The notes under the pieces are model-generated. The model searched no databases, was not told the DNA's origin, and saw only the letters and a program-made list of their open reading frames with translations. From Bog-756 sp963769765 (GTDB taxonomy: Bacteria > Actinomycetota > Acidimicrobiia > Acidimicrobiales > RAAP-2), in assembly GCA_963769765.1 (NCBI GenBank), contig CAVYNA010000004.1, forward strand, positions 1 through 64,000: 64,000 nt of DNA, read 5' to 3'. Position numbers and translations under genes: made by a program. Shown in pieces: positions 9,002 to 16,142 of the stretch (its first letter is position 1; every line of letters starts with the position of its first letter).

Positions 9002-9353
9002 GGTCCCGTCCTTCCTCTGGCTGTTCGCCGTTCGTCGGAAGCGGATGTGCAGGTGACTCGGCATCGAGTCCAACGCGCGCCGAAGCTCGCACGCTCGACG
9101 GCCGGGCCCACTCATCCCATCGCACCCCCGCTGGGAACCCGCACGCGGAGCGCGCCGGGCCGGCGCTCATCGTATGCGATCGTGCGGGCGGTCGGCGTCT
9201 CGAACGTCCCGAAATTTGCCTCGGGACGATGAGAATTCTCTTAGCAGCTGTATCCCGATCTCGCGTGTCTGCAGATGCAACCGTGATTGACGCGCAATCC
9301 GCGATCAGCAGTTGCTGAAGTCCATCACGTTGCATCCGACTCGAGCATCGTCG
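9002..9353. promoter_or_regulatory. upstream region of the TIG-protein gene
   Basis: This 352-base gap between two minus-strand genes should contain the promoter of the TIG-protein gene. It holds the perfect palindrome GAGAATTCTC at 9231-9240 within an AT-richer patch (9210-9250). The same ten bases occur at 10907-10916, upstream of the redox operon. No coding region is supported in the gap. Confidence 0.4.
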
Positions 9354-10889
9354 TCATGTCCGGGTCGACGCGTCTCCATCCGACACCGGGGGAGTCGACG
9401 GATCCAGCGCACCGAGCAGGATGAGGATCCAGATGCCGAGCCGGATCTCTGCGAACCCTTCGATCGTGTGCCGGGTGACCTCCTGGCCGTCCCCGTGCCA
9501 CGCGACGAGCATCGCGAGGACGCCGATCATGGTGAGGGCACCGACCACCCGCCAGACCGGATCGCGCCAGGCGCCAGAGAGGAGACCGAGGTAGGCGGCA
9601 GCGAAGCCGAGGACGATCGCCACGATGACCGGAGGCCACAGCACGTCCGTCAACGGTGACGCCAGCTGATGGTCGGTCGCGGCGTAGAAGGTGAGGGAGC
9701 CGTCCGCGAAGTTGAAGGCGCGTTCGGGTCTGACAAGGGGCTCGGTGACGAGATAGAGCGGGTGGCTCGCGAGGTAGAGCAGGTAGGTCGAGGTTGCGTC
9801 GTTCTCCATCCAGCGACGGAGCGGCGCGTATGCGGGTGAGTCGAGCGGGAAGGCGACGACCTTCGCGGTGGACGTGGCGGGGGCCGTCGCGGCGAGTCGT
9901 TCGAGCTGTCGCGACTCGGGCATTCCGTGGGCAGCGAACCAGGCGACCCGGGCCGGAAACGGGAAGACCCGCACATAGAACACGTCGGAGATGTCGGACG
10001 TGGTGCGGTGCGAGCTCTGGGCTCCCCATTCGGCAATCCCCGCGACGGCGAGCAGACAGACGGCGAGTACCGACGTGCGGAGCAGCAGGCGCCGGTCCGT
10101 CCGGAGTGAGGAGACGGCCGCGAGCGCCACCACGATCCCGAGCATCGCGACCGTCCAGATCTGCGCGTCGCGGGTCAGGGCGAAGGCGAGGCAGGCGATC
10201 GTCGAGACGGCGACGCGCGGCCACGTCACGCGGCGGGCCGTCCAGATGACGCCGGCGAACACGAAGGCGAGCAGGCTCATCGAGACCGACTCGGAGAGGA
10301 CCGAGCGGTTCCAGAGGGTCACGGGCAGCGACGAGGCGAAAGCGAGCACCACCCAGACGGCGACGAGCCGCTGCCACCCGACCGCGACGAGCCGTCCAAC
10401 GGTCCATGCGAGCAGCCCCCAGGCGACCGCAGCGATCGCGGCCTGGGTCGCGAGGACTCCCGTCGAGGTGCCAGTGGCTTTCAACAGGAGCGGATAGAGG
10501 GGCGGCCGGACCCCGTCGAGGAACGCGAGGCTCCAGAAAGGTTTCGACGCCACGAGCGCATACGACTTCGAGTCGGTCCAGAGCACCGCCGGACCGGCGA
10601 GGGCTTGGACGAAGAGGTACGCAGTGAAGGCCGACCAACCTGCCAGCTCGAGCAAGCTCCAGACGACGGCGCCCCGACCGACGCGCCGCCGCAACACGCC
10701 GGCGTGCAGCCTGGCGGCGAACGACGAACGTCGGGTCCCGTCGGGCGCTGCCGCGGGGCTCGTCACCGTGTCAGGTGCATCCACGCCGCGTCTTCCGGGT
10801 CGTCGTCTGCGCTCCGACCGTGCGGCGACCCCTGACGACCGAGCGCATGCCCCCAGGTTAGGGGAGAATTTCACACCAACAGTGGTCAA
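9354..10889 (-). CDS. polytopic membrane protein, GT-C-like
   Basis: A protein of up to 511 residues with about ten hydrophobic helices. The first follows a basic, likely cytoplasmic N-terminus of about 75 residues (VVWSLLELAGWSAFTAYLF). Features recall GT-C type, lipid-linked-sugar glycosyltransferases: an early loop with WTDSKSYALVASKPFW and RPPLYPLLLKA (family members have a D-x-x-Y/RPPxYP pattern), and a large extracytoplasmic loop with FYVRVFPFPARVAWFAAHGMP. The sugar donor and acceptor are unknown. The start is uncertain: the frame opens at 10889 but the real start may lie up to about 60 codons further in. It is divergent from the redox operon, so their promoters share 10860-10999. Confidence 0.65.
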   Translation of the reverse strand: MTTVGVKFSPNLGACARSSGVAARSERRRRPGRRGVDAPDTVTSPAAAPDGTRRSSFAARLHAGVLRRRVGRGAVVWSLLELAGWSAFTAYLFVQALAGPAVLWTDSKSYALVASKPFWSLAFLDGVRPPLYPLLLKATGTSTGVLATQAAIAAVAWGLLAWTVGRLVAVGWQRLVAVWVVLAFASSLPVTLWNRSVLSESVSMSLLAFVFAGVIWTARRVTWPRVAVSTIACLAFALTRDAQIWTVAMLGIVVALAAVSSLRTDRRLLLRTSVLAVCLLAVAGIAEWGAQSSHRTTSDISDVFYVRVFPFPARVAWFAAHGMPESRQLERLAATAPATSTAKVVAFPLDSPAYAPLRRWMENDATSTYLLYLASHPLYLVTEPLVRPERAFNFADGSLTFYAATDHQLASPLTDVLWPPVIVAIVLGFAAAYLGLLSGAWRDPVWRVVGALTMIGVLAMLVAWHGDGQEVTRHTIEGFAEIRLGIWILILLGALDPSTPPVSDGDASTRT

Positions 10890-10999
10890 AAGGGGACGCT
10901 CAGTGAGAGAATTCTCACGGCGGCCTCACAATTGACTTAGGAGGCCCCGTCACACTGTCGAGGTCTGAACGGGTGGTCGACGACGCGAGGGGACTGGAC
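10860..10999 (+). promoter_or_regulatory. promoter/operator region of the redox operon
   Basis: Several elements cluster here. GTGAGA-GAAT-TCTCAC (10903-10918) is a six-base inverted repeat that contains the palindrome GAGAATTCTC. CTCAC occurs twice, at 10914-10918 and 10925-10929, with an 11-base period typical of direct-repeat sites bound by OmpR/PhoB regulators. A related GAGAATTTCAC lies at 10864-10874. A TTGACT hexamer (10932-10937) follows, and GGCCTC/GAGGCC arms (10922-10927, 10941-10946) flank it. The regulator encoded at the end of the operon (17588-18349) is the natural candidate to bind. This is inference from pattern only. Confidence 0.45.
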
Positions 11000-11521
11000 A
11001 TGGCCGTGCAGTGGAGCTCGAAGAAGCGGTGGGTGGTGGCGTTGACGGCGGCCGGAGGGGTCGCGATCGGGGCGGTCACCGCCGCGGGAGCGGCGTCGAA
11101 CCGTACGACGCCGTCATCGGCCTCGGCCGCGGCGGACCAGCTCACGGGGAAGGTGACCAGCCTGACCCAGCAAGAGGAGGCCCTCCGGGCATCGCTCCAC
11201 GGACGACGGCCGCGCGAGGTCGCCGCGGCTCCTGTCGCGTCCGAGCCGTCCGAATCGGCGCCGGCCGCGAGCGCGCCGCCAGCGGCCGCGGCGGTGGTCC
11301 CGACACCCGTCTCGACGGAGCCGGACGCCCCGACGTCGACGGAGCCGACGCCCAGCAACGAGACGTCGGAGCCGTCAGAGCCGTCCGAGCCGTCAGAGCC
11401 GTCCGAGGGCAGCACGACGACCGTACCGACCTCGACCACCTCGACCACCTCGACCACGCAACCGACGCACCGTGGCGGCGACGGTTCCGGCTCCGGTGGA
11501 GGTGGCAACCATGGCGACTGA
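11000..11521 (+). CDS. membrane-anchored coiled-coil protein with Ser/Thr/Pro/Glu-rich tail
   Basis: A 173-residue protein. A basic start (KKR) is followed by one hydrophobic segment (about 12-33), which is probably a signal anchor. A short coiled-coil-like stretch (ADQLTGKVTSLTQQEEALRA, about 48-67) comes next, then a long low-complexity tail. The tail contains SEP repeats (about 121-134) and a Thr/Ser/Pro run (about 138-153), and ends in Gly. The tail is probably outside the membrane. No known domain is recognised. The ATG at 11000 has GAGGGG upstream. Its last 11 bases overlap the next gene, which has the same architecture, so the pair may have arisen by duplication. It is the first gene of the redox operon. 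Confidence 0.72.
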   Translation: MAVQWSSKKRWVVALTAAGGVAIGAVTAAGAASNRTTPSSASAAADQLTGKVTSLTQQEEALRASLHGRRPREVAAAPVASEPSESAPAASAPPAAAAVVPTPVSTEPDAPTSTEPTPSNETSEPSEPSEPSEPSEGSTTTVPTSTTSTTSTTQPTHRGGDGSGSGGGGNHGD

Positions 11522-12116
11522 CCGACCGAATCCGAAGAAGCGGGGCACCCGGCGGAAGAGCTCAGCGCCAGCGGCGGTCGTCGCGGTGGCCACGGTGGGC
11601 GTGACCGGTCTCACCCTCAACTGGGCCATGCGGTCCTCGGCGGCGACCTCCGCCGCGCTCGCCGCGAAGAACGCCTCGGCCGTGCAGGCCTCGCAGATCG
11701 CGGCCGACGATTCGGCCATCAGCCAGCTCCAACAGTCGATCGCCGCGACCAAACAGCAGATCGCGGCACTCGACCAACCGGTCGCCGCCGGATCGAGCAC
11801 GGCGAGCACGCTCCCGGCAGGAACCACCGGGGGAGCGACCGCCCAGGGGAACGCAGCCGCCGGCACGACCTCCGCCTCGTCGGCGGCTGCGTCCCAGGGT
11901 GGAGGGCCGTCCGCCCCGGCCGGGGGAGGGGGTGGCGCACCGGCGCCCGCCGCCGCTGCGCCCTCTGCCGCTGCACCCGCTGCCGCTGCACCCGCTGCTC
12001 CCGCAGCCGCCCCGTCGGCCCCACCGGTGACGAGCGCTCCAGCGCCACCTCCTCCGGCACCCGCCCCCCCGCCGCCGGTCAAGTCGACCACGGGGGCCTC
12101 CTCTGCGAAGCCCTGA
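11511..12116 (+). CDS. membrane-anchored coiled-coil protein with Ala/Pro-rich tail
   Basis: A 201-residue protein. The basic N-terminus (NPKKRGTRRKS) precedes one hydrophobic helix (about 20-42). Then comes an Ala/Gln-rich heptad region (about 46-86, including SQLQQSIAATKQQIAALDQ) that should form a coiled coil, and a low-complexity Ala/Pro/Ser tail with CCCGCTGC-type codon repeats. The layout copies that of the preceding gene. The ATG at 11511 has GGTGGAGGTGG upstream and overlaps the previous gene by 11 bases. It may provide an oligomeric extracytoplasmic partner for the cytochrome encoded downstream, but no function is known. Confidence 0.72.
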   Translation: MATDRPNPKKRGTRRKSSAPAAVVAVATVGVTGLTLNWAMRSSAATSAALAAKNASAVQASQIAADDSAISQLQQSIAATKQQIAALDQPVAAGSSTASTLPAGTTGGATAQGNAAAGTTSASSAAASQGGGPSAPAGGGGGAPAPAAAAPSAAAPAAAAPAAPAAAPSAPPVTSAPAPPPPAPAPPPPVKSTTGASSAKP

Positions 12117-12126
12117 CCTCGCCGGG

Positions 12127-13075
12127 ATGCTCCTCGCGTCTGAGACGGTCCGCACGCTGCGGGCGATGGCGACCGATGTCACCCTGCGAGCCCGCGGGGA
12201 GGCCTCGGCCGACCTCGACGCGCTTGCCGATCGGGCGCTCACGGTCTTCACCGAGGTCGACCGCAGCTGCACGAGGTTCGACCCCGACAGCGCGCTCGAT
12301 GCGGGTGAACAGCCGACCCGATCGTTGGCACCGGGTTCCTGCAGTCCTCTTCGAATCCGTGCGCGAAGCCCACCGGGCCTACCTGCGGACCCGCGGACGC
12401 TTCGACCCACGGGTGCTCACCGACCTGGTCGAGCTGGGCTATGACCGCAGCCTCCCCTTCGAGGCCGGCGGCGTGGTCACCCCCGACGGGCGCCACTCGC
12501 GCACGCCACTCGGACGGTGGACCCCGCGCTTCCGCGGTGGCCCGTCACCCGAGATCCACCTCGGAGGCGTCGCGATCGACCTGGGCGGCATCGGCAAGGG
12601 CCTGGCGGTCCGGTGGGCGGCCGACCGGCTGCGCGGGCGGATCGACGACTTCCTGCTGGACGCGGGCGGCGACTGCGCATGCCGGGGAACCGACATCGGC
12701 CAATCAGGCTGGCGGATCGGTGTCGAGGACCCCCTGGGCGGCGAAGCGCCGTGCGCGGTGCTCGAGGTGCGCGACTCGGCCTGTGCGACCTCCTCGATCC
12801 GGCTCCGACAGTGGCGCTCGGGGAGCCGTCCCGTCCACCACCTGGTAGACCCCCGGACCGGACGTCCGGGTGGTGCCGGCCTTCTCGCGGTCACCGTCGT
12901 GGCGGCGGACGCGGCCGATGCCGAGGTCGAGGCCAAGACGCTCTTCCTCGCCGGACGCGACCGGATCGCGAGCGAGGCCCGACGGCGGGGTGTCGCCGCA
13001 CTCTGGGTGGACGAGGACGCCGTGGCGTCGGAGAGCCCGCGGCTCGCGCCGTTCGTCATCTGGAGGGCCGCGTGA
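12127..13075 (+). CDS. apbE: ApbE-type FAD:protein FMN transferase, frame-disrupted
   Basis: ApbE enzymes covalently attach FMN to Thr/Ser of extracytoplasmic redox proteins. The N-terminal part reads in one frame from ATG 12127 (RAMATDVTLRARG ... VDRSCTRFDPDSAL). The rest reads in the +1 frame: MRVNSRPDRWHRVPAVLFES, then RFDPRV, DLGGIGKGLAVRW, DDFLLDAGGDCAC and HHLVDPRTGRPGGA, all family hallmarks. Leaving out the single G at 12298 joins the two halves as SAL-MRVN, which is what the family has, giving about 315 residues. No lipoprotein or signal peptide is evident. The stop overlaps the following gene by four bases (GTGA). It is either a sequencing error or a real inactivating insertion. Confidence 0.85.
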
Positions 13076-13953
13076 GTATCGAGAGCCCGGTCGATCTGTT
13101 CGGAAGAGCGGTCGCGGTCTCGCGTGCGCCGCTGCCGGTACCCGAGGTGCCACTCGCCGTGCCCGAGATGCCGGCGGCCGGGCCGGGCCCGAACCCGACC
13201 GAGCCCGCGGCTCGCGTGATCCCCGCGGTCCCCGTCGCGCCGGCGCCGGTTCGGCCAGCCGAAGTGCGGCGACCCGAGGAAGCGCCGGGCCTCGAGCGGA
13301 TGACCATGCATGCGAAGGACACGATGCTGCTCGTGGGAGTCCTCGCGGGCTCCGTCCTGCTCGGGAACTTCGTCGCCGGTTCGTTTCCGGAGCTGGTGCA
13401 CGACCGGATGCTGCCGTGGATCCTCGGACGGAGCCTCGGGGTCGGCGCATATCTCTCGCTCACCGCGCTCGTCGTGCTCGGCCTCTGGCTCCGACATCCC
13501 TGGCGCCGGCGCGTGTGGTCGCCCCGGCCGGAGTCGATGCTGCGTGCGCACGTGGCACTGGCGGCCTGCACGGTCACACTGCTCGTCGGCCACCTCACGT
13601 CGATCGCGCTCGACCACTACGCGGGAGTGGGCTGGATCGGCGTGTTCGTCCCCTGGCACGCCACCTATCGACCGACGTCGGTCGCGCTCGGGACGCTGGC
13701 CACCTACGCCATCGTGCTGGTCGTCGGAACCGTCGTCCTCGCCGGATCGATCGCCCGGCACATCTGGTTTCCGGTGCATGCGGTCTCCGCGGTGATCTTC
13801 GGGATCACCCTCCTCCACGCGCTCTTCGCCGGAAGCGACAGCCACACGCTCCGGTGGATGTACGTCTCGACCGGCGTGCTCGTGGTGGCGGTGCAGGTCA
13901 CCCGGCTCGCCGCGGTCCACGTCTCGGCCCGGCCGGCGGTGGAGCTCGAATGA
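13072..13953 (+). CDS. ferric-reductase-like transmembrane cytochrome b
   Basis: From the GTG at 13072 (GTGA overlap with apbE) the protein has 293 residues. Residues 1-78 are Pro/Ala/Val-rich and probably cytoplasmic. Residues 80-290 contain about six transmembrane helices. Two His pairs fit bis-heme ligation in the ferric reductase/NOX fold: His160 and His174 in one helix, and His236 and His249 in another, spaced 14 and 13. There is no fused FAD/NAD domain, so electrons must come from another protein; the NuoF-like protein and ferredoxin encoded next are the obvious donors. The acceptor may be a flavinylated protein outside the membrane, given apbE alongside. Confidence 0.82.
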   Translation: MSIESPVDLFGRAVAVSRAPLPVPEVPLAVPEMPAAGPGPNPTEPAARVIPAVPVAPAPVRPAEVRRPEEAPGLERMTMHAKDTMLLVGVLAGSVLLGNFVAGSFPELVHDRMLPWILGRSLGVGAYLSLTALVVLGLWLRHPWRRRVWSPRPESMLRAHVALAACTVTLLVGHLTSIALDHYAGVGWIGVFVPWHATYRPTSVALGTLATYAIVLVVGTVVLAGSIARHIWFPVHAVSAVIFGITLLHALFAGSDSHTLRWMYVSTGVLVVAVQVTRLAAVHVSARPAVELE

Positions 13954-15296
13954 CCGGCTGGACGTCGGTCGACGTACGCGGTCTCGGGGAGCTCGCAGAG
14001 TGCACGCTCGGGTCGGTCGGCGACGAGGGCACGCGCCTCCTCGCCGGACCACCCGCGTCCGCGGGTGCCGAGACGCTCGGGGACCATCTCGCCCGCCTCG
14101 GGCCGCTCCCGCTCGAAGCGTCGCCCGCAGACCTGCGCGCCGTGCTCCGCGAGAGCGGTCTCCAGGGTCGGGGCGGTGGCGGGTTCCCGGTCGCAAGGAA
14201 GCTGGAGACCGCGCTTCTCGCACCAGGCGAACCGATCGTCGTCGTCAACGCCAGTGAGAGCGAGCCCGCGAGCCGCAAGGACCGCGTGCTGTGCACCCAT
14301 CGGCCCCAGCTCATCCTCGACGGAGCCGTCGCCATGGCGAAGATGGTGGGCGCCCGCGAGATCGCCGTCCACCTCCACGACTCGTCCGCCGGTGCCCGGA
14401 TCGCGATCGGACGCGCGCTCGCAGAACGCCGTGAGACGGCGACCGACGAGTGCTCCTGGCACCTCTCGATCGGGCCGGACCGCTACGTCGCCGGCGAGGC
14501 GAGCGCGATCGCGTCGCTCCTCGACGGCGGTGAGGCGCGGCCGTACTTCACCGGCCGGCCGATGGCCGAGGCCGGGCCTTCCGGCCGTCCGACCCTCGTG
14601 CACAATGCCGAGACGATGGCCCACGTCGGTCTGCTCCTCCGCACGGGCGCACCGTGGTGGCGCTCGGGCGGAACCGCGTCGTCGCCGGGAACGCAGCTCG
14701 TGACCCTCGGTGGCGGGTGCTCCCGACCCGGGCTGGTGATGGAGCTCACCGGTTCGGCCTCCATCGGAGAGGTGCTCACCGCGGCGGGGGAGGTCTCGCC
14801 CCCGGCGGCCGTGCTGGTCGGCGGCTTCGCCGGGACGTGGATCGAGGGCGACGTCGCCTGGCAGACGCCGTTCGAGCGCACCGCGCTGAAGTGCGTCGAC
14901 GCGTCGCCCGGCTGCGGTCTGCTCGGAGTGCTCCCGCACGGAGCGTGCGGGCTGGTCGAGAACGCGAGGATCGTGCGCTATCTGGCCGAGGAGAACGCGG
15001 GCCAGTGTGGGCCCTGCGTCACCGGACTCCCGGCGATGGCAGACCTGCTCGACGGGCTCGCCGTCGGCTCCCTGCGTCGCAGTGGGCTGCGACGGGTGCG
15101 TGAGCTCTGCGGGACGGTCAGCCGTGGCGGTGCCTGCGGGCACCCCGACGGGGTCGTCCATCTGGTGCGCTCGGCGCTCGACACCTTCGAGGACGATGTG
15201 GTGCGTCATCTCGCGGGAAGGCCGTGCCGCGCCTCGTTCCACCCACCCGTGTTCGCGGTGCCGGACGGCCAGGTCTCGATCTGGGAGTCGTCGTGA
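13950..15296 (+). CDS. NuoF-like FMN/iron-sulfur oxidoreductase
   Basis: A 448-residue protein related to NuoF and the HoxF/RnfC core. The FMN-binding loop GRGGGGFP lies at 73-80, followed by the SESEPASRKDR motif (about 103-112), a GEASAIASLLDG segment, GRPTLVHNAET, an SLBB-like domain (GEVLTAAGEVSPPAAVLVGG) and a C-terminal Fe-S domain. The Fe-S motif reads NAGQCGPC (about 348-355) plus a later Cys in GGACGHP (about 396). The first Cys of the canonical CxxCxxC is replaced by Ala, leaving three Cys ligands. It probably passes electrons between a soluble donor, the ferredoxin and the cytochrome. The ATG overlaps the cytochrome gene by four bases (ATGA). Confidence 0.88.
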   Translation: MTGWTSVDVRGLGELAECTLGSVGDEGTRLLAGPPASAGAETLGDHLARLGPLPLEASPADLRAVLRESGLQGRGGGGFPVARKLETALLAPGEPIVVVNASESEPASRKDRVLCTHRPQLILDGAVAMAKMVGAREIAVHLHDSSAGARIAIGRALAERRETATDECSWHLSIGPDRYVAGEASAIASLLDGGEARPYFTGRPMAEAGPSGRPTLVHNAETMAHVGLLLRTGAPWWRSGGTASSPGTQLVTLGGGCSRPGLVMELTGSASIGEVLTAAGEVSPPAAVLVGGFAGTWIEGDVAWQTPFERTALKCVDASPGCGLLGVLPHGACGLVENARIVRYLAEENAGQCGPCVTGLPAMADLLDGLAVGSLRRSGLRRVRELCGTVSRGGACGHPDGVVHLVRSALDTFEDDVVRHLAGRPCRASFHPPVFAVPDGQVSIWESS

Positions 15297-15505
15297 GCGT
15301 CGTCGTGCGGATCGACCCGACCCGTTGCCGTGGGCACGCGATCTGCGCCCTCTTCTTCTCGGACGGCATCGAGCTGGACGAATGGGGTTACGGCCGCATC
15401 ACCGAGGTGTCCCCGGTGTCACGCCGGCAGGTGAAGCGAGCGATGCGGGCAGCAGCTGCCTGTCCGAACGACGCCATCGTGGTCATCGACCGTGAGACGA
15501 CCTAG
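15293..15505 (+). CDS. [3Fe-4S]-type ferredoxin
   Basis: A 70-residue ferredoxin starting at GTG 15293 (GTGA overlap with the NuoF-like gene). The pattern DPTRCRGHAIC (Cys12, Cys18) with a later ACPNDAI (Cys57) has three Cys ligands in the C-x5-C-xn-CP spacing of actinobacterial 3Fe-4S ferredoxins, as found beside cytochromes P450. No P450 is nearby; the linkage to the NuoF-like protein suggests it supplies or accepts electrons there. Confidence 0.9.
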   Translation: MSVVVRIDPTRCRGHAICALFFSDGIELDEWGYGRITEVSPVSRRQVKRAMRAAAACPNDAIVVIDRETT

Positions 15506-15641
15506 GTCCGAAGCCGCCAGACGGCGTCGCCTCCCATTCGGTCGCCGGATCGGCAAGAATTGGCGCCGTGACGTGGAGACCGGTGATCGACCAGCACGTT
15601 TCCACCTGTCCCGCTTCCCACGGAGCCCTCCTCGGGGATGG

Positions 15642-16142
15642 ATGCCCATGAAGGGACCGTGGTGGGCGTTGCCTGGTGTCGCGGCGATCGTCGGCACGCT
15701 CACGATCGTCTCGGCGGCACAGGGATCGCTCACCGCAGCGAAGGTCACGCTCCCCCGTGAGGTGCAGGTGGTCGCCAGCGGAGCCCACCATCCGGTGCAG
15801 AGCTCGCCGCCGACCACCGAACCGGCCGGAGAGCAGGTTGTCACTCCGTCGCATCCGGTGATCAGTGAGCCCGGGACGACGGCTTCTGGCACCAGAGTGT
15901 CGGCCGGCTCCGGTGATGGCTCATCCGCGACCGTCGTGACCGGACCTTCCTCGGAGGTCCCCGCGGCGAGCGCGCCCGGCACGCCCTCGATCGATCCGGG
16001 CGGTGACCCCTCGACGCCGATCGGCGTGACGAGCGACCCGGCGGTGACGCCGACGACGACGGGTGGACCGCCGGCGAGCTCCACCACGACGTCCTCGAGC
16101 ACGACGACCACCACGCACCCGGGCGAGCGGGGGGACCATTGA
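15642..16142 (+). CDS. membrane-anchored low-complexity protein
   Basis: A 166-residue protein starting at ATG 15642 (or ATG 15648), with GGGG just upstream. One hydrophobic segment near the start (about 6-27, WWALPGVAAIVGTLTIVSAA) is probably a signal anchor. A short ordered stretch (about 30-50) is followed by a Ser/Thr/Pro/Gly-rich tail ending in a poly-Ser/Thr run. Residues 92-97 (DGSSAT) loosely recall ApbE flavinylation sites (DGxTGAT-like), but the match is incomplete. It precedes the kinase gene and overlaps it by four bases (TTGA), so it may be a sensing partner or an electron acceptor. No known domain. Confidence 0.65.
   Translation: MPMKGPWWALPGVAAIVGTLTIVSAAQGSLTAAKVTLPREVQVVASGAHHPVQSSPPTTEPAGEQVVTPSHPVISEPGTTASGTRVSAGSGDGSSATVVTGPSSEVPAASAPGTPSIDPGGDPSTPIGVTSDPAVTPTTTGGPPASSTTTSSSTTTTTHPGERGDH

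Noticed and set aside
11370..11400. Repeated GAGCCGTC units that might suggest a repeat array
   Set aside because: They are in-frame codons for a Ser-Glu-Pro tract of a low-complexity protein, with no spacers, so not a CRISPR array.
11945..12005. CCCGCTGC-type repeats
   Set aside because: They are codon repeats for an Ala/Pro tail of the anchored protein and are not a mobile or regulatory element.
12870..13949. Upstream extension of the NuoF-like frame
   Set aside because: It runs through apbE and the cytochrome gene in another frame; the ATG at 13950 with an ATGA overlap and immediate family similarity is the real start.
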